Counted from the stretch's first letter, positions 32,865-41,888 are shown. The stretch: DNA of 64,000 nucleotides from Glycomyces arizonensis DSM 44726 (GCF_000482705.1 NZ_AXWO01000004.1:1-64000); one strand, 5' to 3'. Translations and numbers: made by a program. The notes: a model not told the origin generated them from the sequence alone.

Positions 32865-33808
32865 GCGGCCGCCTCCGTCCGGGCCCGCCGAGCTCCGGCG
32901 ACGGCGCGGGCCATGGCGGCGGCCCGGTCGGCCCGCGCGGCCCGGTCGACTGGCCCGGCCTGGCGCGGCAGCGGCGGCGGAGCCGTTCGCCTTGCGACAG
33001 GAGCTCTCCTGTGCCTGGACTCGGTGGTCGGCCCCGGTTGCGGGAGGGAGCGGCTCCGCCGTTCACCTCGCCGAGCCGGGGAGCCGGTGAACAAGGCGAT
33101 CAGCCATTGGGCAAGGCCGGTCCACAGTGCCCACCCGAGCCCGGCTTCGCGGCCGATCGCCGAGCGGCGGCTCGGGGGCGTGCGGTGCGCGGCGGCCAGG
33201 GGTTCGGAGTCGATCAGCCAGCGGTCCCAGGCGTCCTCGCGGAGGTTGGAGAACCGGTAGGGCTCCTCCTCGGAGTCGCCTTCTTGCCGAGGTGCGGGCC
33301 AGAACCGCTGGCGTGCATCGGGGCGGGGTCGGTCGGACTGGAGGGGGCGGTGGGGCCGGGTCGGCTCCTCGTCATCGGTATCGGACGGGAGCGGATCGGG
33401 CAGTTCGGCTCGGCGGTGGCGGCCGGTGCGCTGATCCTGGTACCAGCCGGGGGAGCCGTAGGGGCCGGGGTCGTCGGGATCGTATGGCCTGCCGCCGATC
33501 TCCCAGTCGTCGCCGGGCCGGTGGCGCAGGTGCGGCGGTTCGTAGCGCGGGTTCGCCGGGTCGGTCTCGGGCGCGGTCGGGTCGCAGGTGGAGGGGTCGT
33601 GCCGGTAGCGGTAGGCACCGGGAGTGTCCGGGTCCGGGGAGCCGTCCGGCAGGAATAGCCGCCGCCCGGCGGCGTCGTAGCGGCCCGAGGCCTCTACCAG
33701 CCCGAGGGCAGGGTCCGGCCCGCTCACCCGGTGGGAGTGAGCTGGGGAAACGATGGTGTTTTGCTCTGGTGCGGCCGCCTGTTTTTGGCGTAGGCTGATG
33801 CTTGCCAC
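32855..33808 (-). CDS. Hypothetical proline/arginine-rich protein with one hydrophobic segment
   Basis: Not recognised. GTG 33808 is chosen because GAGAGG lies about 9 nt upstream and a palindrome lies just before it. The frame stays open up to 33994, but that part would cover the palindrome. The 317-residue protein is dominated by Pro, Asp, Arg and Tyr (PGAYRYRHDPSTCDP, PGPYGSPGWYQDQRTGR), looks largely disordered, and has one hydrophobic stretch near residues 225-245 (GWALWTGLAQWLIALFTG). The C-terminus is very basic. It could be a membrane-associated scaffold. Coupled to the downstream 123-residue protein. Confidence 0.5.
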   Translation of the reverse strand: MASISLRQKQAAAPEQNTIVSPAHSHRVSGPDPALGLVEASGRYDAAGRRLFLPDGSPDPDTPGAYRYRHDPSTCDPTAPETDPANPRYEPPHLRHRPGDDWEIGGRPYDPDDPGPYGSPGWYQDQRTGRHRRAELPDPLPSDTDDEEPTRPHRPLQSDRPRPDARQRFWPAPRQEGDSEEEPYRFSNLREDAWDRWLIDSEPLAAAHRTPPSRRSAIGREAGLGWALWTGLAQWLIALFTGSPARRGERRSRSLPQPGPTTESRHRRAPVARRTAPPPLPRQAGPVDRAARADRAAAMARAVAGARRARTEAAAWA

Positions 33809-33900
33809 GGGAGGATTCCTCTCTGGTGTAGGTAGGCGGGCCGCCAGGAGATGTGGTAATTGATCGGCGGCCCGCCGCCCGTATGGAATTAAGTCTCGGT

Positions 33901-33921
33901 GGACGTGCCACTGGCACGTCC
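33901..33921. promoter_or_regulatory. Perfect 21-bp palindrome, operator candidate
   Basis: GGACGTGCCA-C-TGGCACGTCC, perfect 10-bp arms with a single central base, lies 92 bp before the GTG of the minus-strand gene and about 240 bp before the plus-strand zinc-ribbon gene. The binding protein is not identified. The region 33809-34161 holds no other recognised feature. Confidence 0.6.
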
Positions 33922-34161
33922 TATCAGCGTTACATGGCGATCTGTCACAGCGCAAGCGCGACACGCGTTCGTGTCCGAAAACGTCTAGGTCCACTGTCGT
34001 GTCACTGTGCGGATTCGCCCGTACCCCACATGTAGCGGTGAGCGAAGCTCTTCGCGTGAACAGCAGTCGTCAAGGGCCGTCCACGATTCACCGTTTCGGA
34101 GGTTCCCTCCCTGTGGCCGGATGGCTACACTGATGGTTCTCCTACCCCTTTGGAGCAGACG

Positions 34162-34542
34162 ATGACCTGCCCTCACTGCGGCTTCGCGTTCAACAAGTTC
34201 ACCTCGGTACTCGGACGTCGTGGTGGCAACGCCGAGCGGTGTCCCGCCTGCGACTACAAGCTCGTGAAGAAACGGCCTGCGCGGCCTCCGAAGTCATACT
34301 GTGTCGACTGCTCGCGGGTATGCCGACGAGGGTCTGAGCGATGCGCGGCATGCCAAGAGCGGAAGAGAAAGCAGAAGCGAAAGGCCGCACCGAAGGACAA
34401 GCAGCAGCCGAACCCGGCCTGGCAGTCCGGGACCGGGCATCGAGATCGCCGCGAGCCGATACCACGTGGTCAATACACGTTCTCGAACGAGTACGCAGAG
34501 GAGCTGCGGAAGACCGGCCGGACGTGGGAACTCGGTGACTAG
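34162..34542 (+). CDS. Zinc-ribbon protein, function unknown
   Basis: A 126-residue protein starting at ATG 34162, with GGAG 7-10 nt upstream (a TTG at 34150 is less likely). It has two CxxC pairs forming a zinc ribbon in residues 3-31 (CPHCGFAF and CPACDYKL), then two more CxxC knuckles (CVDCSRVC, CAACQERK) near 50-70, followed by a highly basic stretch. The C-terminus (YTFSNEYAEELRKTGRTWELGD) is more ordered. The pattern suggests nucleic-acid or ribosome binding. It lies 150 bp before alr and could be phage- or plasmid-derived; no partner is evident. Confidence 0.6.
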   Translation: MTCPHCGFAFNKFTSVLGRRGGNAERCPACDYKLVKKRPARPPKSYCVDCSRVCRRGSERCAACQERKRKQKRKAAPKDKQQPNPAWQSGTGHRDRREPIPRGQYTFSNEYAEELRKTGRTWELGD

Positions 34543-34692
34543 ACGACGTCCCTCGTCTTCCTGACATTGCGGGCGGGCGCGGCCGCTGCCCTCTCCGGCG
34601 GTGGGCTCGGTGACCTGCACGTTCGGCCGGTCCGCCGCTCCGGCCCCAGCGTGCCGGGTGTGGCTTGCCGATCGGGCACGTAACCTTGGTGC

Positions 34693-35865
34693 GTGGCGAT
34701 TGACAACTATCGGATCGCGTCTGATCCGGTTTCCAGCGACATGTCCGGCACGGCGAAGGCGAGCATGGACTGGCGCCGCCTCGCTCACAACGTCGAGACG
34801 CTGGCCGCGCTCACCGAGGCACCGCTCATGGCGATGGTCAAGGCCGACGCCTACGGCCACGGCATGATCCCCGCCGCGCGCGTCAGCGTCGAGGCCGGAG
34901 CCGCGCGCCTCGGCGTCGCGACCCTCCGCGAGGCCTGGCGGCTGCGGCGCCTCCCCGACCTCGCCGAGACCCCGGTCATGGCCTTCCTCTACGCCCCCGA
35001 CCAGCCGGGCCTGGCCGAGACGATCGAGGCCGGCGCCGAGCTCGGCGTCTCCTCCCTCGCGAACCTCGCCGCCGTGGCCGCCGCCGCCGAGCGCACCGGC
35101 ACCGCCGCCCGCGTCCACCTCAAGGGCGACACCGGCATCTCCCGCGGCGGCGTCGCCGAGCACGAGTGGGAGGCCTTCGCCGAGGCCGCCGCGAAGCACC
35201 GGGCCGCCGGGACGATCGCGATCGTCGGCGCCTGGAGCCACCTGGCCTGCGCCGACGAGCTCGGCCACCCCGCGAACGCGCTCCAGAAGGCCGCCTTCGA
35301 GCGCTTCCTCGCCGCGCTCGCCGCCGCCGGAATCGCCCCCGAGGTCCGCCACCTCGCCAACTCGGCCGCGCTCATCGCCGACCCCGAGACCCACTACGAC
35401 CTCGTGCGGCCCGGCATCGCCCTCTACGGCTACAACCCGGTGCCCGAGATCCCGGTCGCTCTCGAACCGGTCATGGAGCTGCGCAGCCGCGTCGCCACCG
35501 TCAAGCGCCTCCCGGCGGGCACCGGCATCTCCTACGGGCACACCCACCACCTCGAACGCGACGCGAACGTGGCCCTGGTGCCGCTGGGCTACGCCGACGG
35601 CATCCCGCGGGCCGCCTCCGGCAGCGCCGAGGTCTACCTGGCCGGACGCAGGCGCCGCGTCCTGGGCCGGATCTGCATGGACCAGTTCGTGGTCGACCTC
35701 GGCGACGACACCGTCAGCCCCGGCGAGCCGGTCGTCCTCATCGGCGCCGGCGAGCACCACCCCGACGCCGACGACTGGTCGGCGTGGGCCGGCACCATCC
35801 CCAACGAGATCCTCACCGGGATCGGCGGTCGCGTCCCGCGCTACTGGAACCGGGGCGTGGAGTGA
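34693..35865 (+). CDS. alr: Alanine racemase
   Basis: A 390-residue PLP enzyme that interconverts L- and D-alanine for peptidoglycan. The PLP lysine is Lys50 in MVKADAYGHG. SHLACAD, the HLANSAAL block and RPGIALYGYNP are conserved barrel motifs, and the catalytic Tyr lies in the C-terminal beta domain (GTGISYGHTH). The start is GTG 34693. It is the first gene of a tight cluster with a hydrolase, tsaE, tsaB, rimI and tsaD, an order conserved in actinobacteria. The stop overlaps the next start (GTGA). Confidence 0.95.
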   Translation: MAIDNYRIASDPVSSDMSGTAKASMDWRRLAHNVETLAALTEAPLMAMVKADAYGHGMIPAARVSVEAGAARLGVATLREAWRLRRLPDLAETPVMAFLYAPDQPGLAETIEAGAELGVSSLANLAAVAAAAERTGTAARVHLKGDTGISRGGVAEHEWEAFAEAAAKHRAAGTIAIVGAWSHLACADELGHPANALQKAAFERFLAALAAAGIAPEVRHLANSAALIADPETHYDLVRPGIALYGYNPVPEIPVALEPVMELRSRVATVKRLPAGTGISYGHTHHLERDANVALVPLGYADGIPRAASGSAEVYLAGRRRRVLGRICMDQFVVDLGDDTVSPGEPVVLIGAGEHHPDADDWSAWAGTIPNEILTGIGGRVPRYWNRGVE

Positions 35866-37121
35866 GGCGCCGGAGCAGACTGCGCCGCCTCGCCGTGGCG
35901 GGGGGCATCACCTGCGGCGTCGCCGCGGGCGCGGCGCTCGCCATCGGCGTGCCCCGCTACCTCGCCCGCCGCACCCGCTCGTCCTCGAACGACCCCTACG
36001 CGAGCGAGCCGTTCGAGCTGCCGCCGACCGACGAGGTGCGCACCGTCATCAGTCACGACGGCGTCCCGGTCCACGTCGAGACCGTCGGCCCTGAGGACGC
36101 GGCCCTGACCGTGGTCTTCGCCCACGGCTACCTCCACGACGCCTCCACGTTCTACTTCCAGCGCAAGGCGATCGCCAGGGCGGTCAATGCGGGCGCCTCG
36201 CTGCGGGCGGTGTTCTACGACCAGCCCGGCCACGGCCGCTCCGGGCCGCTGCCGCGCACCGAGTACTCCATGGACGAGCTCGCCGAGACCCTCCACGACG
36301 TCATCGCCACCGTCGCCCCGCGCGGCCCGCTCGTCCTCGTCGGGCACTCCATGGGCGGCATGGCCGTCCAGGCGTTCGCCCGCCGCAGGCCCGAGGTCGT
36401 CGCCGAGCGCGTCAAGGGCGTCGCGTTCCTGTCGACGAGCCCGGCCGGGCTCGACACCGTCGAGACCAAGCCGATGCGGGCGCTGCGGCGGATGCGGCGC
36501 ACCGTCCTGCCGATGCTCCAGCAGATCACCGGGTGGACGCCGCAGCTGATCGACCGGGCCCGGCTGCTGTCGGGCGACATCGGCTGGCTCGTCACCCGCC
36601 GGGCCGCGTTCGCCTGCCTCGACCCGCCGCATTCGCTGGTGAGCCTGGTCGAGCGCATGAACCGACACACGCCGGTGCAGAGCGTCGTCGGCTATGTGCG
36701 CGCTATTCTCGATCACGACGAGCTGGCGGCACTGGGGCGGTTCGCCGACATCCCGGTGCTCGTCGTCGTCGGCGACAGCGACATCCTGACGCCGCCGCGG
36801 CATTCGCACCGCCTCGCCGACGCGATCCCGGGGGCCAGGTTCGTGCTCGTGGCCGAAGCGGCCCATTCGCCGCAGCTCGAGTATCCTGGTGAGATCTCAC
36901 AACTATTGTTGGAGATGATCGACAAAGTCATTGCCGGAATCGACACCGTCGATGACGGCGACGCCGTGGAGACGACCACGGTCGGCACCACCGCGGCCGG
37001 TGGGGCGAGGAGCGCCCGACCGAGGCGCGCCAGAGACGGATCGCACCCGTCGCCGAGGTGGAGCTGGACCCCGTTCTCCCGCCATGCCGAACGCGGAACC
37101 CATACGCACACAGAGGAGTGA
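35862..37121 (+). CDS. Alpha/beta hydrolase with N-terminal membrane anchor
   Basis: A 419-residue protein starting at GTG 35862 in a 4-bp overlap with alr. Residues ~5-30 are a basic-hydrophobic anchor. The hydrolase fold follows: FAHGYLHDAS (oxyanion hole), YDQPGHGRS, the nucleophile elbow LVGHSMGGM near residue 165, the acid in GDSDILTPP and the His in EAAHSPQLEYP. The last 60 residues are low-complexity and basic. The position between alr and tsaE is conserved in actinobacteria, suggesting a house-keeping role in cell envelope lipid or ester metabolism, but no substrate is known. Confidence 0.87.
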   Translation: MRRRSRLRRLAVAGGITCGVAAGAALAIGVPRYLARRTRSSSNDPYASEPFELPPTDEVRTVISHDGVPVHVETVGPEDAALTVVFAHGYLHDASTFYFQRKAIARAVNAGASLRAVFYDQPGHGRSGPLPRTEYSMDELAETLHDVIATVAPRGPLVLVGHSMGGMAVQAFARRRPEVVAERVKGVAFLSTSPAGLDTVETKPMRALRRMRRTVLPMLQQITGWTPQLIDRARLLSGDIGWLVTRRAAFACLDPPHSLVSLVERMNRHTPVQSVVGYVRAILDHDELAALGRFADIPVLVVVGDSDILTPPRHSHRLADAIPGARFVLVAEAAHSPQLEYPGEISQLLLEMIDKVIAGIDTVDDGDAVETTTVGTTAAGGARSARPRRARDGSHPSPRWSWTPFSRHAERGTHTHTEE

Positions 37122-37125
37122 CATC

Positions 37126-37605
37126 GTGAGGCTGAGCATGCCGACGGCCGAAGACACCCACGAATTCGGGAAGCGCCTCGCAGGCCTGCTGCGCGCGGGC
37201 GACCTCGTGATCCTCACCGGCCCCCTCGGCGCCGGCAAGACCGCCCTCACCCAGGGCATCGGCGCCGGACTCGACGTCGACGGCCGCATCACCAGCCCCA
37301 CCTTCGTCATCGCCCGCACCCACCGGGCCGGTTCGAACGGTCTCCCCCTCGTCCACGTCGACGCCTACCGGCTCGAAAGCCTCGACGAGCTCGACGACCT
37401 CGACCTCGACACCGACGTGGCCACCTCCGTCACCGTCGTCGAATGGGGCGCCGGACTCGCCGAGCGCCTCGCCGAGTCGCACCTCGAGATCGCCATCGAG
37501 CGCGCCGCCGACGAGAGGCGCACGCTCGTCCTCCACGGCCGCGGCGGCGACTGGGTCGACCGCCTCGCCGCCTTCGACGCGCCGATCGGGGCGGCCGCAT
37601 GCTAG
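37126..37605 (+). CDS. tsaE: tRNA t6A synthesis ATPase TsaE
   Basis: A 159-residue P-loop ATPase starting at GTG 37126 (GAGGAG about 9 nt upstream; ATG 37138 is possible). Walker A is GPLGAGKT at residues 32-39, ITSPTFVIARTH is the conserved switch block and VTVVEWGAGL carries the Glu/Trp of the family. TsaE binds the TsaB-TsaD complex and drives the cycle of threonylcarbamoyl transfer to A37 of tRNAs that read ANN codons. The stop overlaps the tsaB start by 7 bp. Confidence 0.94.
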   Translation: MRLSMPTAEDTHEFGKRLAGLLRAGDLVILTGPLGAGKTALTQGIGAGLDVDGRITSPTFVIARTHRAGSNGLPLVHVDAYRLESLDELDDLDLDTDVATSVTVVEWGAGLAERLAESHLEIAIERAADERRTLVLHGRGGDWVDRLAAFDAPIGAAAC

Positions 37606-38294
37606 TCCTCGCCCTCGACACCGCCACCAGCGCCGTCCAGGCCGCGCTCGTCGAGATCGACGGCGACGAGCTGTTCCTGGGCGCCTTCCGCCGCGAGATC
37701 GACAGCCGCGGCCACGTCGAGCGCCTCGCCCCGTTCATCGACCAGTGCCTGGACGAGGCCGGCCGCTCGAAGCGCGACGTCGCCGCCGTCGTCGCCGGTG
37801 TGGGGCCCGGCCCGTTCACCGGCCTGCGGGTGGGCATGGTCACCGCCGCCTCGTTCGCCGACGGGCTCGGCATCCCCGTCTACGGCGTCTGCTCGCTCGA
37901 CGGGATCGGCGCGAACACGCGCGGGCGGGCGCTCGCGGCCACCGACGCGCGCCGCAAGGAGATCTACTGGGCCGTCTACGCGGGCGGCGAACGCCAGGGC
38001 GAGCCGCGGGTCGGCAAGCCCGCCGAACTGCCCGACCTCGACGTCGACTACGCGATCGGCGAGGGCGCCTCCAAGTACCCCGGCGAGCTGGCGATGCCCG
38101 CCGAGGTCGAACCGGTCTACCCCGACCTGGTGAAGCTCGTCGAGCTGGCGGGGCCGCGCCTCCTCGCGGGCGCGCCGACCGAGAAGCTCACGCCGCTGTA
38201 CCTGCGCCGCCCGGACGCGAAGCCGGTCCGTGCGTTAGGGCCGGTGGGCGCGGTGATCACTCGTCCCGTGGCCGGCGGCCGCCGGCCGTGGTGA
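37599..38294 (+). CDS. tsaB: tRNA t6A synthesis scaffold TsaB
   Basis: A 231-residue ASKHA-fold protein from ATG 37599. LVLALDTATSAVQAALVE is the N-terminal beta hairpin, and VAGVGPGPFTGLRVGM the conserved family block. TsaB lacks catalytic metal-binding His residues and serves as the dimer partner of TsaD in making N6-threonylcarbamoyladenosine. The C-terminal part (LTPLYLRRPDAKPV) is typical. It overlaps tsaE upstream and the rimI frame downstream, so it is clearly part of the operon. Confidence 0.94.
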   Translation: MLVLALDTATSAVQAALVEIDGDELFLGAFRREIDSRGHVERLAPFIDQCLDEAGRSKRDVAAVVAGVGPGPFTGLRVGMVTAASFADGLGIPVYGVCSLDGIGANTRGRALAATDARRKEIYWAVYAGGERQGEPRVGKPAELPDLDVDYAIGEGASKYPGELAMPAEVEPVYPDLVKLVELAGPRLLAGAPTEKLTPLYLRRPDAKPVRALGPVGAVITRPVAGGRRPW

Positions 38295-38302
38295 AGACTG
38301 GA

Positions 38303-38767
38303 ATGATGGACGGCGACTTGCACATGGGTCGGCTGCGCTGGTGGCACCTGCCGGTCGTGGCCAGGCTGGAACGGGTGGTCTTCGGGCCCGAGGCGTGGAG
38401 CGAGGGCCTGCTGTGGACCGAGCTGGCCGCCGGGCACGACTACCGGGCGGTCTTCGAACAGGACCGCCTCGGCACTGACCGCGTCGTCGGCTACGCCGGG
38501 GTGGCCCTGGCCGGGAACGAGGCCTGGATCAACAACATCGCCGTCGACCCCGAGCGGCGGCGGCAGGGCATCGCGACGATGCTCATGGACGACGTCGTCG
38601 CCCGCGCCCGCGCGGCCGGCGCGAAGGCGGTGTTCCTGGAGGTCGCCGTCGACAACGAGCCGGCCCAGCGGCTGTACGACCGGTACGGTTTCTACGGCAT
38701 CGGCGTGCGCAAGAACTACTACCAGTTCACCGGCACCGACGCCGCGGTGATGAGGATGGATCTTTAG
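38303..38767 (+). CDS. rimI: Ribosomal protein S18-alanine N-acetyltransferase RimI
   Basis: A 154-residue GNAT acetyltransferase. RLRWWHLPVVARLERVVFG is the RimI N-terminus, WINNIAVDPERRRQGIATML carries the acetyl-CoA binding R-x-x-G-I/x-A loop, and RLYDRYGFYGIGVRKNYY is the C-terminal motif. It acetylates the N-terminal alanine of S18 and possibly other proteins. The start is uncertain: GTG 38291 would overlap tsaB, while ATG 38303 and 38324 are further choices. The position between tsaB and tsaD is the common bacterial arrangement. Confidence 0.92.
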   Translation: MMDGDLHMGRLRWWHLPVVARLERVVFGPEAWSEGLLWTELAAGHDYRAVFEQDRLGTDRVVGYAGVALAGNEAWINNIAVDPERRRQGIATMLMDDVVARARAAGAKAVFLEVAVDNEPAQRLYDRYGFYGIGVRKNYYQFTGTDAAVMRMDL

Positions 38768-39826
38768 ATGAGCGAACCACTGGTGATGGGCATCGAGACC
38801 TCGTGCGACGAGACGGGGGTGGGCATCGTGCGCGGCACCGAGCTGCTGGCCGACGCCATAGCCTCATCGGTCGAGGAGCAGGCCAGATTCGGCGGCGTCG
38901 TCCCCGAGGTGGCCTCCCGCGCGCACCTGGAGGCCATGGTCCCCACCGTGCGGCGCGCGCTCGACGAGGCGGGCGTGGCCCTGGCCGACCTCGACGGGAT
39001 CGCCGTCACCGCCGGGCCGGGCCTGGCCGGGGCGCTCATGGTCGGCGTCGGCGCGGCGAAGGCGTACTCCCTCGCGACGGGCGTGCCGCTCTACGGCGTC
39101 AACCACTTGAGCGCCCACATCGCCGTCGACACGCTCGAGAACGGGCCGATCCCCGAGCCCGCGATCGGCCTCCTGGTCTCGGGCGGCCACTCGACGATCA
39201 TGATGGTCGAGGACCTGGCCGGGAAGGTCACCCAGCTCGGCGCGAGCATCGACGACGCCGCCGGTGAGGCGTTCGACAAGGTCGCGCGCCTGCTCGGCCT
39301 GCCGTTCCCCGGCGGGCCCTACATCGACAGGGCGGCCCGCGAGGGCGACAGCGCCTATGTCGAGTTCCCGCGCGGCCTGAGCGCCGCGAAGGACATGGAG
39401 CGGCACCGCTACGACTTCTCCTTCTCCGGCCTCAAGACCGCCGTCGCCCGCTGGATCGAGGCGCAGCAGGCCGAGGGCCGCACCGTTCCGGTGAACGACG
39501 TGGCCGCGGCGTTCCAGGAGGCGGTGTGCGACGTGCTGACCCGCAAGGCGATCCTCGCGGCCAAGGAACACGGCGTCGACACGATGCTGCTGGGCGGCGG
39601 GGTCGCGGCGAACTCGCGCCTGCGCTCGCTCGCCACCGAGCGCGCCGAGCAGGCCGGGATCAACCTGCGCTACCCGAAGCCGAAGCTGTGCACCGACAAC
39701 GGCGCGATGGTCGCCGCCCTCGGTTCGCACCTCGTCTCGTCCCAGGTGGCGCCGTCGCAGCTGGAGTTCCCGGCGAACTCCTCGATGGACGTGACGATCG
39801 TCAGCCTCGCGAACGACCTGGCCTGA
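38768..39826 (+). CDS. tsaD: tRNA N6-adenosine threonylcarbamoyltransferase TsaD
   Basis: A 352-residue ASKHA-fold enzyme, the catalytic subunit for t6[16 protein letters not shown] is the nucleotide-binding N-terminus, HLSAHI contains the two metal-binding histidines, SGGHSTI the phosphate loop, and [10 protein letters not shown] the C-terminal Asp that completes the Fe/Zn site. The start codon directly follows the rimI stop (adjacent bases). This is the last gene of the alr-to-tsaD cluster, followed by a convergent gene 75 bp away. Confidence 0.96.
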   Translation: MSEPLVMGIETSCDETGVGIVRGTELLADAIASSVEEQARFGGVVPEVASRAHLEAMVPTVRRALDEAGVALADLDGIAVTAGPGLAGALMVGVGAAKAYSLATGVPLYGVNHLSAHIAVDTLENGPIPEPAIGLLVSGGHSTIMMVEDLAGKVTQLGASIDDAAGEAFDKVARLLGLPFPGGPYIDRAAREGDSAYVEFPRGLSAAKDMERHRYDFSFSGLKTAVARWIEAQQAEGRTVPVNDVAAAFQEAVCDVLTRKAILAAKEHGVDTMLLGGGVAANSRLRSLATERAEQAGINLRYPKPKLCTDNGAMVAALGSHLVSSQVAPSQLEFPANSSMDVTIVSLANDLA

Positions 39827-39901
39827 GCGCCGCGGCCGCAGTGCGAAGGTCGCGAACGCCGCTCATGAAGCTGCGGTGAGGACTTCGAGACGCCTGCGCC
39901 G

Positions 39902-40612
39902 CTAGGCGCTGTCGGCCGAATCGAGCAGCTTCGTGTGCAGCTCTTCGAGGTTCTCGGCGTGGAGGTCGAACGAGTCGCCGGGGCCGGGCGGATCGCCGTC
40001 GGGGCGCGGCACGTACGCCGTGCGCATCCCGGCGGCCGCGGCCGCGCGCAGGTCCCAGGCGTGGGCGGCGGCCATGAACGGCGGTGCGCCACCGGCGGGC
40101 GCGCTGGCCACGGCCAGCTCATAGAGCGCAGGGTCGGGCTTGTAGGTGCCCGCGTCCTCGGCGGAGAGCACCTGGTGCCACCGCATTCCAGAGGCGCCGC
40201 TGAGGCCGGTGAGGACGCGACGGCTGGCATTGGAGAGGCCGAGCACGGTGACGTCGGCGGCGAGGAGGTCGAGACCGGCGACGGTGTCCGGCCAGGGCTG
40301 AAGCCGCAGCGAGGCGTCGGCGAGCTCGCCGACGCGGTCGCGGGGCAGCAGTCCTTCGTCGGCCAGCCGGTGCAGCGCTTCGCGATCCAGCTCATGGCTC
40401 GGCGCGAACGCGCGGCGGCGCTCGACGATCGCGTGCTCCTGTTCGGCGACGTGGCCGAGCCAGTCGCGCACCACCGCCGCGGCCGTCTCGCCGTCGACTC
40501 CGATCGCGTCAGTGACCTGCCGCTCAAGGCTCCCGCCCTGATCCACCAAGGTGCCGAGCACGTCGAACACCACGACCGGCCGGGACACCGCTTTTTCTTC
40601 TGCCACGTGCAC
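39902..40612 (-). CDS. HAD-superfamily hydrolase (haloacid-dehalogenase type II-like)
   Basis: A 236-residue HAD enzyme. Motif I is FDVLGTLVD near residues 16-24 (nucleophile Asp), motif II the Ser/Asn of GLSNAS, and motif III the Lys in TYKPDP. The final acidic motif is weak: MAAAHAWDLRAAAAAGM places AHAWD at the position of the usual DxxxD, as in type II haloacid dehalogenases. It may therefore act on 2-haloacids or similar compounds rather than on phosphate esters. GTG starts at 40612 or 40606 are both possible. It is convergent with tsaD. An AT-rich hairpin lies 57 bp upstream. Confidence 0.82.
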   Translation of the reverse strand: MHVAEEKAVSRPVVVFDVLGTLVDQGGSLERQVTDAIGVDGETAAAVVRDWLGHVAEQEHAIVERRRAFAPSHELDREALHRLADEGLLPRDRVGELADASLRLQPWPDTVAGLDLLAADVTVLGLSNASRRVLTGLSGASGMRWHQVLSAEDAGTYKPDPALYELAVASAPAGGAPPFMAAAHAWDLRAAAAAGMRTAYVPRPDGDPPGPGDSFDLHAENLEELHTKLLDSADSA

Positions 40613-40668
40613 AACACTAACGGCTGCGGCAAGTGTGTCCGAGATCGCGAGGCGGACCGCTCACACGC

Positions 40669-40721
40669 CACTGCGGAGGTTATAGGCTATATGGGTCATA
40701 TAGCCTATAACCTCCGCAGTG
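40669..40721. repeat. Perfect 25-bp AT-rich hairpin with 3-nt loop
   Basis: The left arm at 40669-40693 begins CACTGCGGAGG and ends TTATAGGCTATATG. The loop is GGT and the right arm at 40697-40721 is fully complementary. It stands between the SnoaL-like gene (stop 40842) and the HAD gene (start 40612), both on the minus strand. The centre is far more AT-rich than the genome. Confidence 0.9.
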
Positions 40722-40841
40722 TGAGGATCGCGATTCCGGCTCACCTTCGGACCAGAGCGAGTGGCCGCCGGTTCGGGGCGCGACCGGTGCCGAAGGGCCG
40801 ACGGGAGTCGCTCGCTCGGGTGACTCCCGGCGGACCGGCGG

Positions 40842-41201
40842 CTACTTCGTCTCGGGGCGGTCGATGATGCGCTTCCACGTGCCGTCGGGCTGCCGCCGCA
40901 GCACCTGGACGCGGGTGCCCTTGCCGTCGGCCGAGACCGTCGAGGCCAGCGCCAGGTCCTCGAAGTAGACCGTCGGCAGCTGGTGCTCGTCCGTGCCGAA
41001 CTGGACGTTCTGGTCGGCCATCGCCTGGTAGATCGCCTTGATCGCCTCGACGCCGGTGGTCGGGTTGTCCGGCGGGTAGGCCAGGACGGCGTCGGGTTCG
41101 TACAGCTCGGCGATCCCTTCGACATCGCCCGCGTTCAAACGCTCGGCGACCAGCCGCGTCACCTGTTCGGCCTCGGTCGCCCGCTTGCCGTCTGCTGCCA
41201 T
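40842..41201 (-). CDS. SnoaL/SgcJ-like NTF2-fold protein
   Basis: A 119-residue protein. The start is ATG 41201, supported by AAGGAG 7 nt upstream; an ATG at 41216 has no such site. LVAERLNAGDVEGIAELYEPDAV and DNPTTGVEAIKAIYQAM are characteristic of the NTF2-like cone fold (SgcJ/EcaC/DUF4440). Such proteins act as small isomerases, cyclases or ligand-binding modules, often homodimeric. No catalytic residue can be assigned here. It is divergent from the NUDIX array across 133 bp, so the two may share control. Confidence 0.78.
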   Translation of the reverse strand: MAADGKRATEAEQVTRLVAERLNAGDVEGIAELYEPDAVLAYPPDNPTTGVEAIKAIYQAMADQNVQFGTDEHQLPTVYFEDLALASTVSADGKGTRVQVLRRQPDGTWKRIIDRPETK

Positions 41202-41334
41202 CGGAGACTCCTTCATCGCATGCGGATCGGTACGCCTCCCAGCGTCGCACCGATCGGCGACAAAACAGCCGCATTGCCGGAAACGGGGCCGCGTTCGAGT
41301 TGGGCCCCTTCAACCTCCGGATAGGCTTGCGTCT

Positions 41335-41856
41335 ATGAATCCCACCCCTGACGGCCTCATACACCGCCGCGCGGCGCGGATCCTCATCGTCGACCGGGAC
41401 GACCGCGCCCTCCTGTTCTTCGGTCCCGGGCTCGCCCGCCAGGACAAGGACTACTACTTCACCGTCGGCGGCAGGGTCGAGGACGGCGAGTCCCTCGCCG
41501 AGGCCGCCGCCCGCGAGGCGTTGGAGGAGACGGGCCTGCGCGTCACGCCCGAGGCACTCGGGCCGGTGGTGGCCCACACCGAAGGCGCCCGCGTCACCCA
41601 CGACGGGATCCGCTTCTACTCCGACGACAGCTTCTTCTTCCTGCGCACCGACCACTTCGAGGCCAGCCTCGACGGCATGGAAGAGGAGGAGAGCAAGGAG
41701 ATCAGCCGCTGCGAATGGCTCGGCCTGGACGACCTGCTCGCCACCGACGCGTACGTCTTCCCGATCGGCCTGGCCGGCGTCCTCAAGCGGCTCATGGGCG
41801 GCGAGGTCTTCACCGAGCCGATCGAACTGCCCTGGCTCGACCTCGGCCCGCAATAG
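41335..41856 (+). CDS. NUDIX hydrolase 1 of 4
   Basis: A 173-residue NUDIX protein from ATG 41335. The NUDIX box is intact: GGRVEDGESLAEAAAREALE followed by ETGL. It hydrolyses a nucleoside diphosphate linked to another group, with Mg2+ or Mn2+. N-terminal RRAARILIVDRDDRALLFF is the usual first strand pair. It is the first of four consecutive paralogues and is closest to number 2 (shared DKDYYFTVGG/GVEYYVTVGG layout). The substrate is unknown. A 32-bp gap separates it from the next gene. Confidence 0.92.
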   Translation: MNPTPDGLIHRRAARILIVDRDDRALLFFGPGLARQDKDYYFTVGGRVEDGESLAEAAAREALEETGLRVTPEALGPVVAHTEGARVTHDGIRFYSDDSFFFLRTDHFEASLDGMEEEESKEISRCEWLGLDDLLATDAYVFPIGLAGVLKRLMGGEVFTEPIELPWLDLGPQ

Positions 41857-41888
41857 CCGATTCGCCGCCGCGTGCGGATACTCGAACG

